Source: Neodiprion pinetum | Lineage: Eukaryota > Arthropoda > Insecta > Hymenoptera > Diprionidae | DNA: 64,000 nucleotides | Assembly: GCF_021155775.2 (NCBI RefSeq) | Contig: NC_060234.1 | Location: forward strand, 14,559,871 to 14,623,870 | Direction: 5' to 3' | Part shown: positions 1 through 9,743 of the stretch, in pieces | How positions within the stretch are numbered: position 1 is the stretch's first letter | Layout of the letters: each line of letters starts with the position of its first letter | The notes under the pieces: model-generated | Seen by the model: the letters and a program-made list of their open reading frames with translations, nothing else | The model's database searches: none | What the model was told of the DNA's origin: nothing | Position numbers and translations under genes: made by a program

Positions 1-37
1 TCTCCCACTCCATTGGCTAATTACCGTTGTAACTTAC

Positions 38-225
38 TGCAACTGCAGCTCCTTGGATCCTTAGGCCCAAGAAGCATTGTCTTTCGTCTGTCAAGTCACG
101 AAGTGCGTATACTTCAACCCGTATTTGCCCTCTAGAGCAAGAGTAGTGATGGAAAATCTTAACTGTGACTGGCCTAAAGTCTCGCGCTGATTCGTTAAAA
201 CCGAGCATTCAGTTTATTCTATCAA
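38..225 (-). CDS. Candidate host exon, unrecognised protein
   Basis: Read on the minus strand, a polypyrimidine tract ending TTTTGCAG precedes base 225 and a consensus GTAAGT donor follows base 38. The first ATG is at 208, giving 57 codons to the donor in phase 0. The peptide is balanced in composition (segments such as RPVTVKIFHHYSCSRG and ERQCFLGLRIQ) and looks like real coding sequence rather than a shadow ORF. I do not recognise the family. It may be the first coding exon of a minus-strand gene whose other exons lie off the left edge, or an internal exon. It lies outside every element delimited here. Both splice signals are seen; gene status is inferred. Confidence 0.4.
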
Positions 226-1350
226 CTGCAAAAGACTCACTATCTTCTACGTTCTAATCTTTGCTGTTCTTTACTAAATCTCATTATTTCGCAAATAGAC
301 ATTTTTATGTCATTCCATTTTCCTCAATTAAATCGAGTTCGCAAAATGTGACAAGAGCTGTGAATATCTCGCGCGTAAAGTAGTGAATTGTGGTTATGTT
401 GTTATTTGCTCTTATTGAGCGTGAATTGCTCAAGAAGAATAGAACCGTTTAGCAATACTGCGGTCTCTATCTCAATTATTTGAGATTCTAACCTGAAAAA
501 TACGTACGAATTGAATCGCCGCCGGAAACATGATAGAGTTTGACAGCTAAAACTCGGGGTAGCCAGCCTGTACGAACGGCCGATAAGACTCACGCGTGCG
601 CACTTGCTGTATAATTTCTGGAGATTGTCCCGGTATAATTAGTTACCTTGAATATACTGTAAGCTATTAATTCCATATGAAATCGATGATTAGTCATACG
701 TTAATTTCACGTGTGTACACCAAATGTTCTGCTAGATTGACTTTCACAGACTACTGACTAGAGGCATAGAAAAATGTATGTTAAAAGATGGTAAACAGGC
801 AAAAGAAAACTCTATCGCACTATTTCAAGTGGGGGACTTAAAATGAATAAATCGAAATATCATCAAGCACTTATGACGACTTATATCTTTTTTCGATTAA
901 CGAAGACTCATTGGCACAGGAAAAAGTAGATGCGACGGAGGTGAATTATTTTGCATTATTTTGGCGGGAAATTCAAATGAAAATAAATGAAAATGCTATT
1001 TTCAACGCTTCTACAAATTTGTATCGATTTTGTTGAGTGATAAATATTCCTGAGCGTAGAAGTTATGAAGCAACAAAGAAAAATTGTTTTGCATTGTTAT
1101 GACCGAAAATTCACAGTAAAAAAAAATTAAAATTCTTATTTTTGTTATTTCATGGGGACCCCATATTTAACGATTTTTTTGAATTATGGCTCGCGAAATA
1201 AATGTTGAGGCGTGACAAGACAAAAATATTTCCAAGCTGGCGCCATGCAGGAATTCTATTGATATTTCAGTTAAAAACTTTCAAACCGATCCCTAAGCTC
1301 CAGTTTGTGATTGAGAAATCTGAAAATAATCTAGTTTTGTATGTTTTTAC
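226..1350. other. Non-coding, AT-rich; nothing recognised
   Basis: Upstream of the first LINE. Only short ORFs without recognisable domains occur, and the composition is AT-rich. No repeat boundaries or RNA genes are seen. Confidence 0.5.
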
Positions 1351-1690
1351 GGACTTCCGTTTCGGGTGTAATGAAAGTGGTGAATGCGAAGATGAGCGGG
1401 TGTAAAGAGACGAGAAAATGAACGATAGGAAGGGTGAGTAGGGATGAGGGGAGCGTAGGAAAGGAGCGCGAGAGAGTAGGGAAGGGCGTGAAGTAACAAG
1501 GTTAGTGAGAAGGACGGGAAAGAGCTAGGATAAGCAAACGCTGGAAGGACGGGAATTTGGAGGTAAGCTGCGAGGAGTAACTCAAGGGGAAATAGGACAG
1601 GTAGCAAAGGTGAGAGGTGACGACACCCAGGGAGTAGGTAGGGAGACGGAGTATAGACAGACATGCGGCGGTAGTTGAGGCATGGAGGGA

Positions 1691-1710
1691 GGGGGGGGGG
1701 GGGGGGGGGG
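1691..1710. repeat. 20-base G homopolymer
   Basis: Twenty consecutive G residues lie in the 5' part of LINE copy 1. The run probably expanded from its G-rich strand and could form a G-quadruplex. Its length in the assembly may be unreliable. Confidence 0.9.
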
Positions 1711-2628
1711 CAGAGAGAGTAAAAAAAAGAGTTACAAGAATAGAGCAGGAGAGGGCGATCCAGCGGGAGATAGGACAGGAAAAGGAACAAGCAGGGATAG
1801 CACTGAGAGGAATTAGGGCGCTAGAGTGGGCAAAAGAGAGAAAAGAAAGGGTGGAGCGCAGAGAAAATATAGTACTGGAAGGAACCAGAATGAAGAAGGG
1901 CAAAGAAAGGGAGGGACAGCAAGAGATCATGTAGGTAATAGGGATCATGGTAGAGGTCAATGAAATGTGAGAAGTAGGTGCGAAAGGGGAAGAAAGGAAA
2001 GGAACATGGGTATCAAAACTAGGATGTAGAGAGCAAAAGAGACAGGTGATGGAAAAGAAAAGGGAATTGAGAAGGAGGGAGAAAAGAATAGAGGAGGATC
2101 TCACTTGAGCCTGAAGGAAAGTGCAATGGAAGCTGAGAGAGGTAGCAGAGTTAAAGAAAAGAAGGGGGACTAGGGTGAGAATAGGTTATGGGAAACTATG
2201 GATTGAAGGAAAAATGTGGAAGTAGGATGAGATAGGAGAGGTGCTCAGGGACTGCACGGGTAAAGAGAGGGGAAATGGACATTCATTGGCGAAAGGGGGT
2301 GTTCAGTTATAGATCTAGTGCTGATAGAAAAAGGAACTAAGGAAAGCGTGGTAGAGGCAAGGGTAGAAGGAAGGGTTAAGTAGACCATATGTCGGTAGTA
2401 GTAGGGCTGGAAGTGGCGAAAAGTAGAAAGGGGCGAGAAGGGGAAAGGAAAAGACTAGGGAAAAAGTGGAAAGAGGGGTGTGGACGGAGATGGGGGTTCA
2501 AAAATTTGGGCAAGTATTTAGGATACAAGAGGGGGTAGGAGAAAGTGTAGAGGCACCATGGGAAAGGTTGTAGGGAAATGTTAAGAAGGCAATTGAAGAA
2601 ACAGAGAAAGTAAGATAGAGAGAGAAGA

Positions 2629-4575
2629 ATGGGCAGGGGTGGTGGGATGAGGAGTGCAGAAGGGAAGAAAATACTTGGGGAGAGCTTACAGAAGTTTAGA
2701 AATGAAAAAATAGGAAAAGAGATGTGTGTAAAAGGAAAGAAGGATCACAGAAGGTTGTGTGAGGAGAAAAAAAAAGGTAGAAGAAGAGAAATGGGAGACA
2801 TAGGTCGAAGGGATAAGGACAAAAGGGGAAATATAGGAGTAGGGAATGCAGAAAGGAAGAATATAAAGGGTACAAATAGGGACATAAATATAGAAGAATG
2901 GGACGAGTACTTCAGGGAGGTGCTGGGAGGGGTAGGGGGAGTAGAAGTAGGATAACTGAAAAAAGGCGGGAGTATAGGGGGGAAGAATAGGAGGATATTA
3001 CTAAAGAAGAGGTTAGGGAAGTGGTAAGCAAGTTGAAGGATAGCAAAGCAACAGGAGAGGACGGAATTCCCAATGAAGCATGGAAATACGGGGGGTAAAG
3101 AACAGTGGCCGGGCTGTGGAGGATATGTCAGAGAGTGTGGGAAGGAGAGGGATGCCCTGAGGGCTAGAAGGAGGGGGTGGTAGTGCCAATAGCTAAGAAA
3201 GAGGATAGGAGTAAGGTGAACGATTACAGGGGATTACCCTGATACAGACGGCGTACAAGGTACACGTGGGGGTACTGGAAGAAACGCTGACGGCGGAAAT
3301 TGCAGCAAGGGGTTTGATCCCGGAGAGACAGGCGGGATTTAAGAAGGGAAGGGGGATGATCGACAATATTCATGTGCTGAACTACCTAATCAACAGGGAG
3401 ATCTATAAAAAGAAATGCAAGACGTTAGTATTGTTTGTAGATTGCGAAGCGGCATTCGATTTGGTAGGCCAGGGAAAATTATTTGAAAGTATGAGGAGGA
3501 AAGGAGTCAGGAAAAGACTAGTAGTAAGATGTGAAAAAGTAATAAGGGAAATGTGGGGGAGAGTTCGAGTTGGTAAGGAGACGGGGAAAAATTTTGGTAA
3601 GAAACGGAAGTAAGACAGGGCTGCCCATTGAGCCCATTATTATTCATATTGTTCCTAGCGGACTTGCACGAACAGTTAGAGAAGGGTCGTTGGAGAGGGA
3701 TAGAACTAGTGGGGAGCAATAAAATATATACATTGACGTACGCGGATGACGTGGCGATGATAGCAAAAGACAAAAATGAAATAAAAGGCATGATGAGAAC
3801 TCTAGAAAGGTACGTGGACAGGAAAGGCTTAGAGGTCAATTCAGAAAAAATGAAAATTATGAGATTTAGGGCAGGGGGAGGCAGGAAATGGAAAGTATTC
3901 TGAAACTGGCAAGGTATTAGATATAGGAGGTGGACAGATAATGTTACCTGGGATACATCATTAGGGATCAGAACGATAACGATAAGGAAAGAGTTAAAAA
4001 AGAGATGAGGATAATGGGACATACGGAAACGAAAATCCGGGAAAGATTGGGGTAGAAGCATTTGGTTGTTAGACAAGCTACAATGAGATCTGATAGAGGG
4101 GAAGGCAGGATTGAGGGCATGGGGGTATGAGAAGAGAATAGAGGAAGGTAAAAGAGGGAAACTGGCGGGAAGATGTTGAATGGAAATGAGGAGGACGGTG
4201 AGGGTAGATAGAGGTATGGTGAGGTGAAAAGCAGAGAGAAACGAATTCTTTGAAAGCTGAGGGTGGGATTTACGGGAAGTAGAAAGGAAATGGGAAGAGG
4301 GTAAGAAAAAGAAGGAAGAGTTAGTAACGATAGAGAAGGAGAGGCAAGAAAAGGAGAGATGGGAATGAATTTTGGACTCGACGAGCAACAGGGAGTATGA
4401 GTTCATAAAGGGAAAAGGCGTGCCAGGGTATCTGAGGAAGGGGAGAGATGGAGCAGGGTTGCGAGGTCCAGACGAGGAGATGGAATAAAGGGACGTATAT
4501 ATTGGGAAAGGGATGAAATAGGGTATGTAGAATTTGTGGGATAGGGAAGAAGACGTGGAAACACGTGTCGGAGTT
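2629..4575 (+). pseudogene. LINE copy 1 ORF2 remnant (reverse transcriptase)
   Basis: 2629-2955 matches the linker between endonuclease and RT in copy 2. 3266-3613 holds RT blocks (IPERQAGFKKGRGMIDNI, then FVDCEAAFD, equivalent to the catalytic-Asp motif). After a frameshift, 3628-3903 holds the PLLFILFLADL block and YADD in LTYADDVAMIAKD, the catalytic box. The endonuclease is largely deleted: only a piece resembling its C-terminal portion (VIDLVLIEKG, about 2310) is visible. Several frameshifts and stops make the gene dead. The enzyme would have copied the LINE RNA at nicked chromosomal DNA (target-primed reverse transcription). The long minus-strand ORFs here are low-complexity shadows of the purine-rich strand. 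Confidence 0.8.
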
Positions 4576-4618
4576 TTGTTTGGGGCTACCCTTACGGAAA
4601 GAATTCCCAATTTTACCC

Positions 4619-4874
4619 CCAAAATAACCTTCAACCTCTGAAGGGTAAATTCGTATTCCTTAATTCAGAGTTAACCTCGAAGTGGAAGGTTTACTCCCAA
4701 ATCCAGGGTTTACTCCCAAATCCAGGGTTTACTCCCAAGTTGAGAGTTTACTCCCAAGTTGAGGGTTTACTGTCAAATCGAGGGTGTACTCCCAAGTCGA
4801 TAGCTAACTCCCAAGTTAAGGGTTTACTGTCAAGTCGAGGGTCTACTCTCAAGTCTAGGGTTTACTCCCAAGTT
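4619..4874. repeat. Minisatellite array, left of Polinton A
   Basis: Imperfect tandem units of about 19-20 bp, of the type AGGGTTTACTCCCAAGTTG, occur at least ten times with substitutions. Polinton A is inserted in a unit, and the array resumes at its other end (18179). A diverged array with the same motif logic (GGGTTCACCTTCAAC) lies at 19780-20150 in the same orientation. Confidence 0.85.
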
Positions 4875-5574
4875 AGTAGCATAGCAAGGGGGGTTCTACT
4901 TACAGATTCCTGTTACCGACACTTACCGACATTCTCCCAAGACTCAAAGCCTTTTCCGCGATGACGTCACAGTCTGCCGTACCAACTTGAGGTCAAAAAC
5001 GTGCAACCTTACCGACAGTTGTATCAGTCGAAGGTCAAAATCGTGCTGTTTTACCGACCGAAGGTCAAAGTCTCAATGTAGTGCTCGCCTGCCAACGGTA
5101 GAGGGCGCAGCGGGGGGAGTGAACTCTTTTACCGTCCCGCATTCTTTTCCCACGACAGAACAGTTGATGTATAACATCAACCTCTTCAAATTCTTTTCCC
5201 ACGGTGGGACGGCTGATGTGTAACGTCAACCACCCCACATTCTTTTCCCACGATAGGACTGTTGATGTGTAACATCAACCAGCTCACATTCTTTTCTCAC
5301 GTTATCAACCACGTAACATTCCGAAATTATTGGTTCTGAGAATTGTTTTTTATCCACTCGGATATCACTGATGTGAAACATCAACCACCTCACATTCTTT
5401 TCCCACGTAATCAACCACGTGACATTCCAGAATTTATGGTTCTGAGAATTGTTTTTATCCACTCGGATATCACTGATGTGTAACATCAACCACCTTACAT
5501 TCCTCTCCCACGTTATCAACCACGCGACATTCCAAAATCAATGGTTCTAAGAATTGTTTTTCACTTACTCGTAT
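4875..5574. repeat. Left terminal inverted repeat of Polinton A
   Basis: Pairs with 17672-18178. The outer 250 bases match closely and include TTACCGACA motifs and a GATGACGTCACAG palindrome. It is about 190 bp longer than the right repeat because an internal unit is amplified here. Confidence 0.92.
5299..5560. repeat. About 108-bp tandem units inside the left TIR
   Basis: A unit that starts near TATCAACCACG, contains GGTTCTGAGAATTGTTTTT and ATCCACTCGGATATCACTGATG and ends in CATCAACCACC occurs about 2.5 times (from 5303, 5410 and 5513). The right TIR has the segment once. Shorter repeats of CACATTCTTTTCCCACG precede it from 5140. Confidence 0.85.
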
Positions 5575-5822
5575 GCGATTTTGATATCAACAAATGCAAG
5601 TGGGAAGCAGTATTATAAAATGTGGAACCAAAAACTTCAGCGTCAATCTGAAACCGTTCTTCTTGCAAATGAAAAGTGTTCTAGAACAACAACGTGAATT
5701 AAAGAAACGACTAGAACTGATCGTCTAGAATATTGGAAAAGTGAAACATCTACTGCAAATTGGAACTCAACTAAATCAACTCGCAAGTGATTTTGAGCAA
5801 ACACGAATTAACAGTCACGATC

Positions 5823-6167
5823 ATGGACTTCTCAAAATTAAACGAAATCGCGCGGCTGGAAACACTTGTGCCCTTGAAAAAGCTGTCGAATCTCGAAGTA
5901 TACTTCGAATACCAAGTCAGCGGCGATCGTCAGGTTAAAACGAAATTTGGTGACAAAATCGTTCTGGACTTGGAGGACTCTTTCGCGATTTTTCTGCCGA
6001 ACCGACTGACTAAGGCCCTCGAAGAAAATGATGATTTGTTTCAGAAGGTGACGACAGCCAGTACGGAGATACGGTTGCATCTACGCCATCTTGGTGGACC
6101 GTACGGTCAATTCGAATTCATATACGTACAATCTGAGTATCACATGCACATATCTAGTATCTTGTAA
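5823..6167 (+). CDS. Polinton A small OB-like protein
   Basis: 114 residues from the ATG at 5823; an in-frame ATG at 5787 gives 126. It resembles the 144-residue protein at 47258-47692 in a shared core: VKTKFG followed by a short strand, then an F-P/L-R block, then LGGPYGQFEF here versus YHGGEFNKFEF there. The short beta-rich pattern with VKTKFG suggests a single-stranded-DNA-binding OB-like fold, which would suit a protein-primed replicator; that role is inference. It lies directly inside the left TIR and reads away from it. The C-terminus is shorter than the 47258 version and lacks its Cys-rich tail, so it is probably truncated. Confidence 0.6.
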   Translation: MDFSKLNEIARLETLVPLKKLSNLEVYFEYQVSGDRQVKTKFGDKIVLDLEDSFAIFLPNRLTKALEENDDLFQKVTTASTEIRLHLRHLGGPYGQFEFIYVQSEYHMHISSIL

Positions 6168-6354
6168 TAGTCTTACGTTCAATAAAAAAAGATTGAAATT
6201 ATAAATATTTTCCGTTTAACGTTAAGCCATCCTGTATACCTTTAACCCTACATACGTTTTGTACCGTGTAATTTCAACTGGAATCCAGTCTTAAAATCTA
6301 AGAAAATGTTACTCCGAACACCAATGAGCAACAATAAAAGGTTGCAAGCTGCGT

Positions 6355-6545
6355 TTGCGCCTTGTAACTGTAATGTGAACTCTACGATGTATTTTCAACG
6401 GGTTCAGTCAAAATCAGAATGCAAGGTCGACCGATAGCTGCGGTAGTATACATTCAGAGCTAAGGATCTGCGGTGTTAGGTTACTATCGCTCTAGGAATG
6501 CAAAACATAACTACGTTTGAGTACAGCTCGGTCAAGGATGGAGAG
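6355..6545. repeat. Inverted copy of sequence just inside the right TIR
   Basis: This stretch (for example GGTCGACCGATAG and GGATCTGCGGTGTT) matches, on the opposite strand, 17470-17640. It therefore continues the terminal inverted repeat after an interruption of about 780 bp (5575-6354), which holds the OB-like gene and exists only on the left side of this element. Confidence 0.85.
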
Positions 6546-7280
6546 CATGGTTGAATCTTACATAAGCTTCGTATTAAAAAAAAATTCTCTCCTAAGAGCT
6601 GAGGTGGAGGTGTAAAATTATTTCAAGGATATTCTTCAAAAAACAGTCTTATTGAGTACAATTTTTAGGCTACAGTTGATGATTACTTCACAACAATAGT
6701 ACAATAATTTTATTCCACAGTATCGTAACCAGGATCATGTATTCACCAGGAATGCGGGACCGTTCTTGTAGATGCTTCTGCGCAGTAACCCAAATCGTAC
6801 ACCCTCGCCATCCGAACAGTATGATGATTTTGTAGCCAATTTTGAAGTAACAAAACATTTTGTGCTGCACAGATTGCGTTGGGTATTGTATGCACGTCAC
6901 ATCTTAGAGACTCAGCTGAAGTTTTTTGCAAGGTTTGAAGCGACGGACAGTCAAAGTCCAGCAAATCGACGATTTGAAATTTGGGGACAATTTGAGGCAA
7001 CCAGTCTCGTTTTTCTTCTCCTTTTACGCACACGGTTTCAGCTTTGCACAGCCTGCCTTCATTAGTCCACTCAACTTCCTCAAATGGTATGGTTCCACAG
7101 TTCTAAGGTAAACCGTGAAATTCGCGATCCAACCAAGAATTTTGTCGTTTGTATTTGAAGCCCATTCGTAAGGTGGCTTAAAGAACAACATTGATGGAGA
7201 TGCTTCTAAGTAGATTGAAATTATAGCCAATTCTTTCAATGTAAAGGTTGTGACGTTGCACCTAGAGTGCAAGTCATAAC

Positions 7281-7970
7281 AAACCCCAAACCCGCGGGGA
7301 AGAGCCGAACGGGTGAGTCCTGTCCCGTCGGGAAAGGCCCGAACATAACCGAAGCCCCCCGACGCTTGGCTGAGCCGAGCGCCAGCCAGCAGTAAGATCA
7401 CGGCCGTGACAGCATCCAGACCAAAAACAGCCTAGGCTACGAGCGAAAGAGAGAGAGAAAGAAAGAACGAGAGAAACCACCACACTCACACCGACACACC
7501 CCGCTACACACACGCCGACGACTCCAGGAACCAGCGAGACCCAGCCGCACTCCACCACACCTCGAGACACACACCCACACACGCCGACGACACCAGGTTA
7601 GCCTGCATTCTACAGCCGATCTGCTCCTCCCCTCGCAATACCAACCCTTTCTACCTCACACTCCACGTCACACTACACCACCCCATCCCCTCGCACTACC
7701 AACCCTCCCGACTTCACATTCTCCGGCACCTCACCCACTCTTCCCCCCCCCCCCCCCCCCCCCCCGCGCGCGTACCTGTAAGTTAGTATTAAGAAACGCT
7801 AAGGGCTGAGGCGTGATCAGCCCCCGTTCGAGTCTACAACCCTTTTGTATTTTTCTTAGTTTAAGTCGACCCCTTTTGCACAAATACACACCAAGTTTTA
7901 CCTTTTACATCCGCCCCGTCTCTAATTGTCTCTCTTCCCCCCCCACATTATTCGTGCGGACTCAAAACCC
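7281..7970. mobile_element. 690-bp GC/C-rich insertion in the FVDL gene
   Basis: The insertion lies between GTCATAAC (7273-7280) and GTCACAAG (7971-7978), a possible 8-bp target duplication with two mismatches. Removing it joins the two halves of the gene in frame. It has no ORF of note and holds a GA-rich tract, a CACAC-rich tract and a 23-base C run. No inverted termini or poly-A are convincing, so the class is unknown. Confidence 0.6.
7743..7765. repeat. 23-base C homopolymer
   Basis: Twenty-three consecutive C residues followed by GCGCGCG, inside the 690-bp insertion. The exact length may be an assembly estimate. Confidence 0.9.
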
Positions 7971-8039
7971 GTCACAAGGTATTGTTGAAAGGTCTACGAA
8001 AGCCTTGTATGTCAACGACAAGCTCCATCTTTCAATTGT

Positions 8040-9281
8040 GCGCGATGGTGGGAACGGGCCAGCTTTTACACCAACTTTCACCCCACCACTGAGTTGGTTG
8101 TATTCGACAATACGATCGTGAACAATCAAGCAATACGCCGATGTTGTAGCGGGAAAGTTGACTTGAGCTTCAAATTCAAGACGGATGTCGACAGGTCCGT
8201 ACTTCAAAGATTCGTTTTGTTTTAAACAGTCAATGACGAGTGATGGGACGTCTCGAGAGAATTCACTTTTTGTCAACAAAGGCTCAAGGTTCTTGTCGTA
8301 GTATGTAGCTTGGAAGTTTTCGTACATCTCGTACAGGAGCGCGTACAGACTATGACTTATATTGAGGTTCAGGTTACCGTACGGATAAGATTGAGAGTTT
8401 AAAAATAGCTTGACGTCCGTGATATTGCAATGATCGAAATGACTTGCGTTCTTGCCGGTCTTGTTCTTTCGACTTGTTCGGAAAACCCAAAATGACGTAT
8501 CAAGGTTTTTCAAGCTGAGTGGAAGTTTTTACAGTGCAAACCTGTTTCGATGTTGTGGGAAGTGAGGGATATTCGTACGGTTCCCAACCGCGGAAGCTCA
8601 TCAAAATAGGCTGATCTTTCTGAATGAGATTGAGTAGGTTAACTTTCTTCTGATCCGCGAGTTTCAAATACGGTGTTAGCCATTTCACTCCATTGATCGT
8701 GATTTTGAAATCCTCCTCTTGAGTCTGCATGATTGCGTTGACGTCAGTTTTTGATCTCGTCAAAATTAACTCATGTTTAGCGTTGACAACGATCTTGCGG
8801 TAGTATTTAGCGGAACCCAATATCAAGCTGAGCAGTATCACTACGTCAAAATTACCCTCGGCATCGGTTAACTTTTTCTTCTCTTCTACGTCAAGCCATC
8901 TAGCGTTCTCTATCAGTCAAGTCTGACCAGGGTGCAGAAAAGAGTGACCCTTCATAGGATTTGTCAAGCTAACGTTCTTGCTTCTATCAATCTCAACTAC
9001 ATTGATTTCATAGCGAATTTTTTCAAATAATGACCGATCGCGTTGTTTACGAGCTGTGTGTTCACAGTAGCTGTACCATCAGGTTTCAGGAGTCGTCCAT
9101 AGATATGTACTGAGCTTTTGCTGAGTAATATGCATAAGTCCTGATGCCGAACGGTGATTCGAATTTTATCGCTGTTGTTGGAAGTTGACGAGGCGTAAGG
9201 TTTGTCAGCGTGAATCTCGTAATGCGCAACGGATTCGTCAAAGCCGACTGGTGTTTGAATGTTTAAGATTTCTTCCTTCAT
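8040..9281 (-). pseudogene. Polinton A major capsid protein (double jelly-roll)
   Basis: Start at MKEEIL (ATG 9281). Segments in order: YASSTSNNSDKIRITVRHQD, LLKPDGTATVN and VNNAIGH (8997-9281); then after a frameshift LILGSAKYYRKIVVNAKHEL, MSFRGWEPYEYPSLPTTSK (8500-8841); then FDHCNITDVKLFLNSQSYPY, LVIDCLKQNESLKYG and LIVHDRIVEYNQLSGG (7962-8513). These are the characteristic blocks of the Polinton major capsid protein, which would assemble the icosahedral shell. At least three frames are needed, so it is dead. At the C-terminus no stop is seen after VEYNQLSGG; the frame runs on into the FVDL gene, a fusion by loss of the natural stop. Confidence 0.88.
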
Positions 9282-9365
9282 GGTACGTAGCAGATGACAA
9301 AACAGCAAAATCGTTAACGTTAATGAATCATTCGTGGCTGCGAGTGATAGACTGACTTCGATGAA

Positions 9366-9743
9366 TCATGCACCATGTTTATACAGCTCACCACTCAGAA
9401 ATTTCACACATAAGTGTCCGCATTCAAATGTATCATAATCGTGGTACATTTCATGATTTTATTCAACACTACCAACGCAGAGGTATTTTATGAGGTCTGA
9501 CGGTGGTTGAAGGTTGCCGAAACTGTCAACGTAATTGATATTATTGTCGCGTATCTTGTTTGCAACCCAGTGTGTTCTCGGACCGTCTTTGTCGTCAAGG
9601 TTGATTACAGCTGTCTCGTTTTTTCGTGGACCGTTTTTGGGAAGTTCGTTTCGCATGAAAACACCGCGAAAATGCGGAACCTTGAAGATTTTTGCATATT
9701 CCAACAAGTCCCAATCAGTCAACGCTGGATGTGGGCATCGCAT
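9366..9743 (-). pseudogene. Polinton A adenain-like cysteine protease
   Basis: 125 codons starting MRCPHPALTDWDLL. Adenovirus-type (C5 family) maturation protease: THWVA carries the catalytic His, YVDSFG the acidic residue and ECGHLC the nucleophile Cys. The whole gene is one frame broken by a single in-frame TAA at 9459-9461 between CVGSVE and the segment with the Cys. The role would be cleavage of capsid precursors during particle maturation. The gene starts one base after the PLA2/minor capsid gene ends, typical of the packed Polinton block. Without readthrough the product lacks its nucleophile. Confidence 0.85.

Larger units (their letters stand above)
1351..4575 (+). mobile_element. LINE (APE-type non-LTR retrotransposon), copy 1, decayed
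   Basis: The left end reads GGACTTCCGTTTC, matching the start of the better preserved LINE at 56677, so this is a true 5' end. The plus strand is very purine-rich like copy 2. ORF1 and the endonuclease are shredded; reverse transcriptase blocks remain at 3266-3903, and the C-terminal zinc-knuckle region at about 4520-4575 (TWKHVSEFC). Homology stops near 4575, where minisatellite sequence starts. The missing 3' end appears to be the fragment at 20158-20335, which means the element was split by a later 15.6-kb insertion. No target duplication was found because the 3' boundary is unclear. Confidence 0.8.
6743..8035 (-). pseudogene. FVDL-type exonuclease-like Polinton gene, interrupted
   Basis: Read on the minus strand, an N-terminal piece (LSLTYKAFVDLSTI, about 8030-7979) is separated by a 690-bp insertion from TLKELAIISIYLEASPSMLF and FFKPPYEW. 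A frameshift follows, then VKGEEKRDWL, FQIVDLLDFDCPSLQTL and AICAAQNVLLLQNWL down to 6743. The order FVD, KEL, PW, VKG-WL, DL, CPSL and CA-QNV-WL matches a family I know from many arthropod mobile or viral ORFs. Acidic FVDL and VDL strands and the length hint at a DEDD/RNase H-fold nuclease, but that is inference. No start codon separates it from the major capsid gene upstream. Inactive here because of the insertion and frameshift. Confidence 0.55.

Noticed and set aside
1347..2104. Long minus-strand ORFs rich in Ser, Leu and Pro over LINE copy 1 (also 3507-4634, 56526-57942, 58083-58901, 59037-59459)
   Set aside because: They are antisense to the purine-rich coding strand of the LINEs, where stop codons are rare on the complement. 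Low-complexity composition and no domains.
4619..4874. Telomere-like or centromeric satellite
   Set aside because: Units share GGGTT with telomeric repeats but are 19-20 bp, imperfect and short in extent, so minisatellite is the safer call.
4740..4964. ORF across the minisatellite and the left TIR start
   Set aside because: Its peptide is just the translated tandem repeat and crosses the Polinton boundary.
5140..5560. Regularly repeated words resembling a CRISPR array
   Set aside because: Units are adjacent and diverging, with no unique spacers; they are tandem duplications in a Polinton TIR of a eukaryotic genome.
7450..7620. Possible tRNA- or SINE-like promoter in the 690-bp insertion
   Set aside because: I looked for A-box and B-box spacing and a cloverleaf and found nothing convincing.
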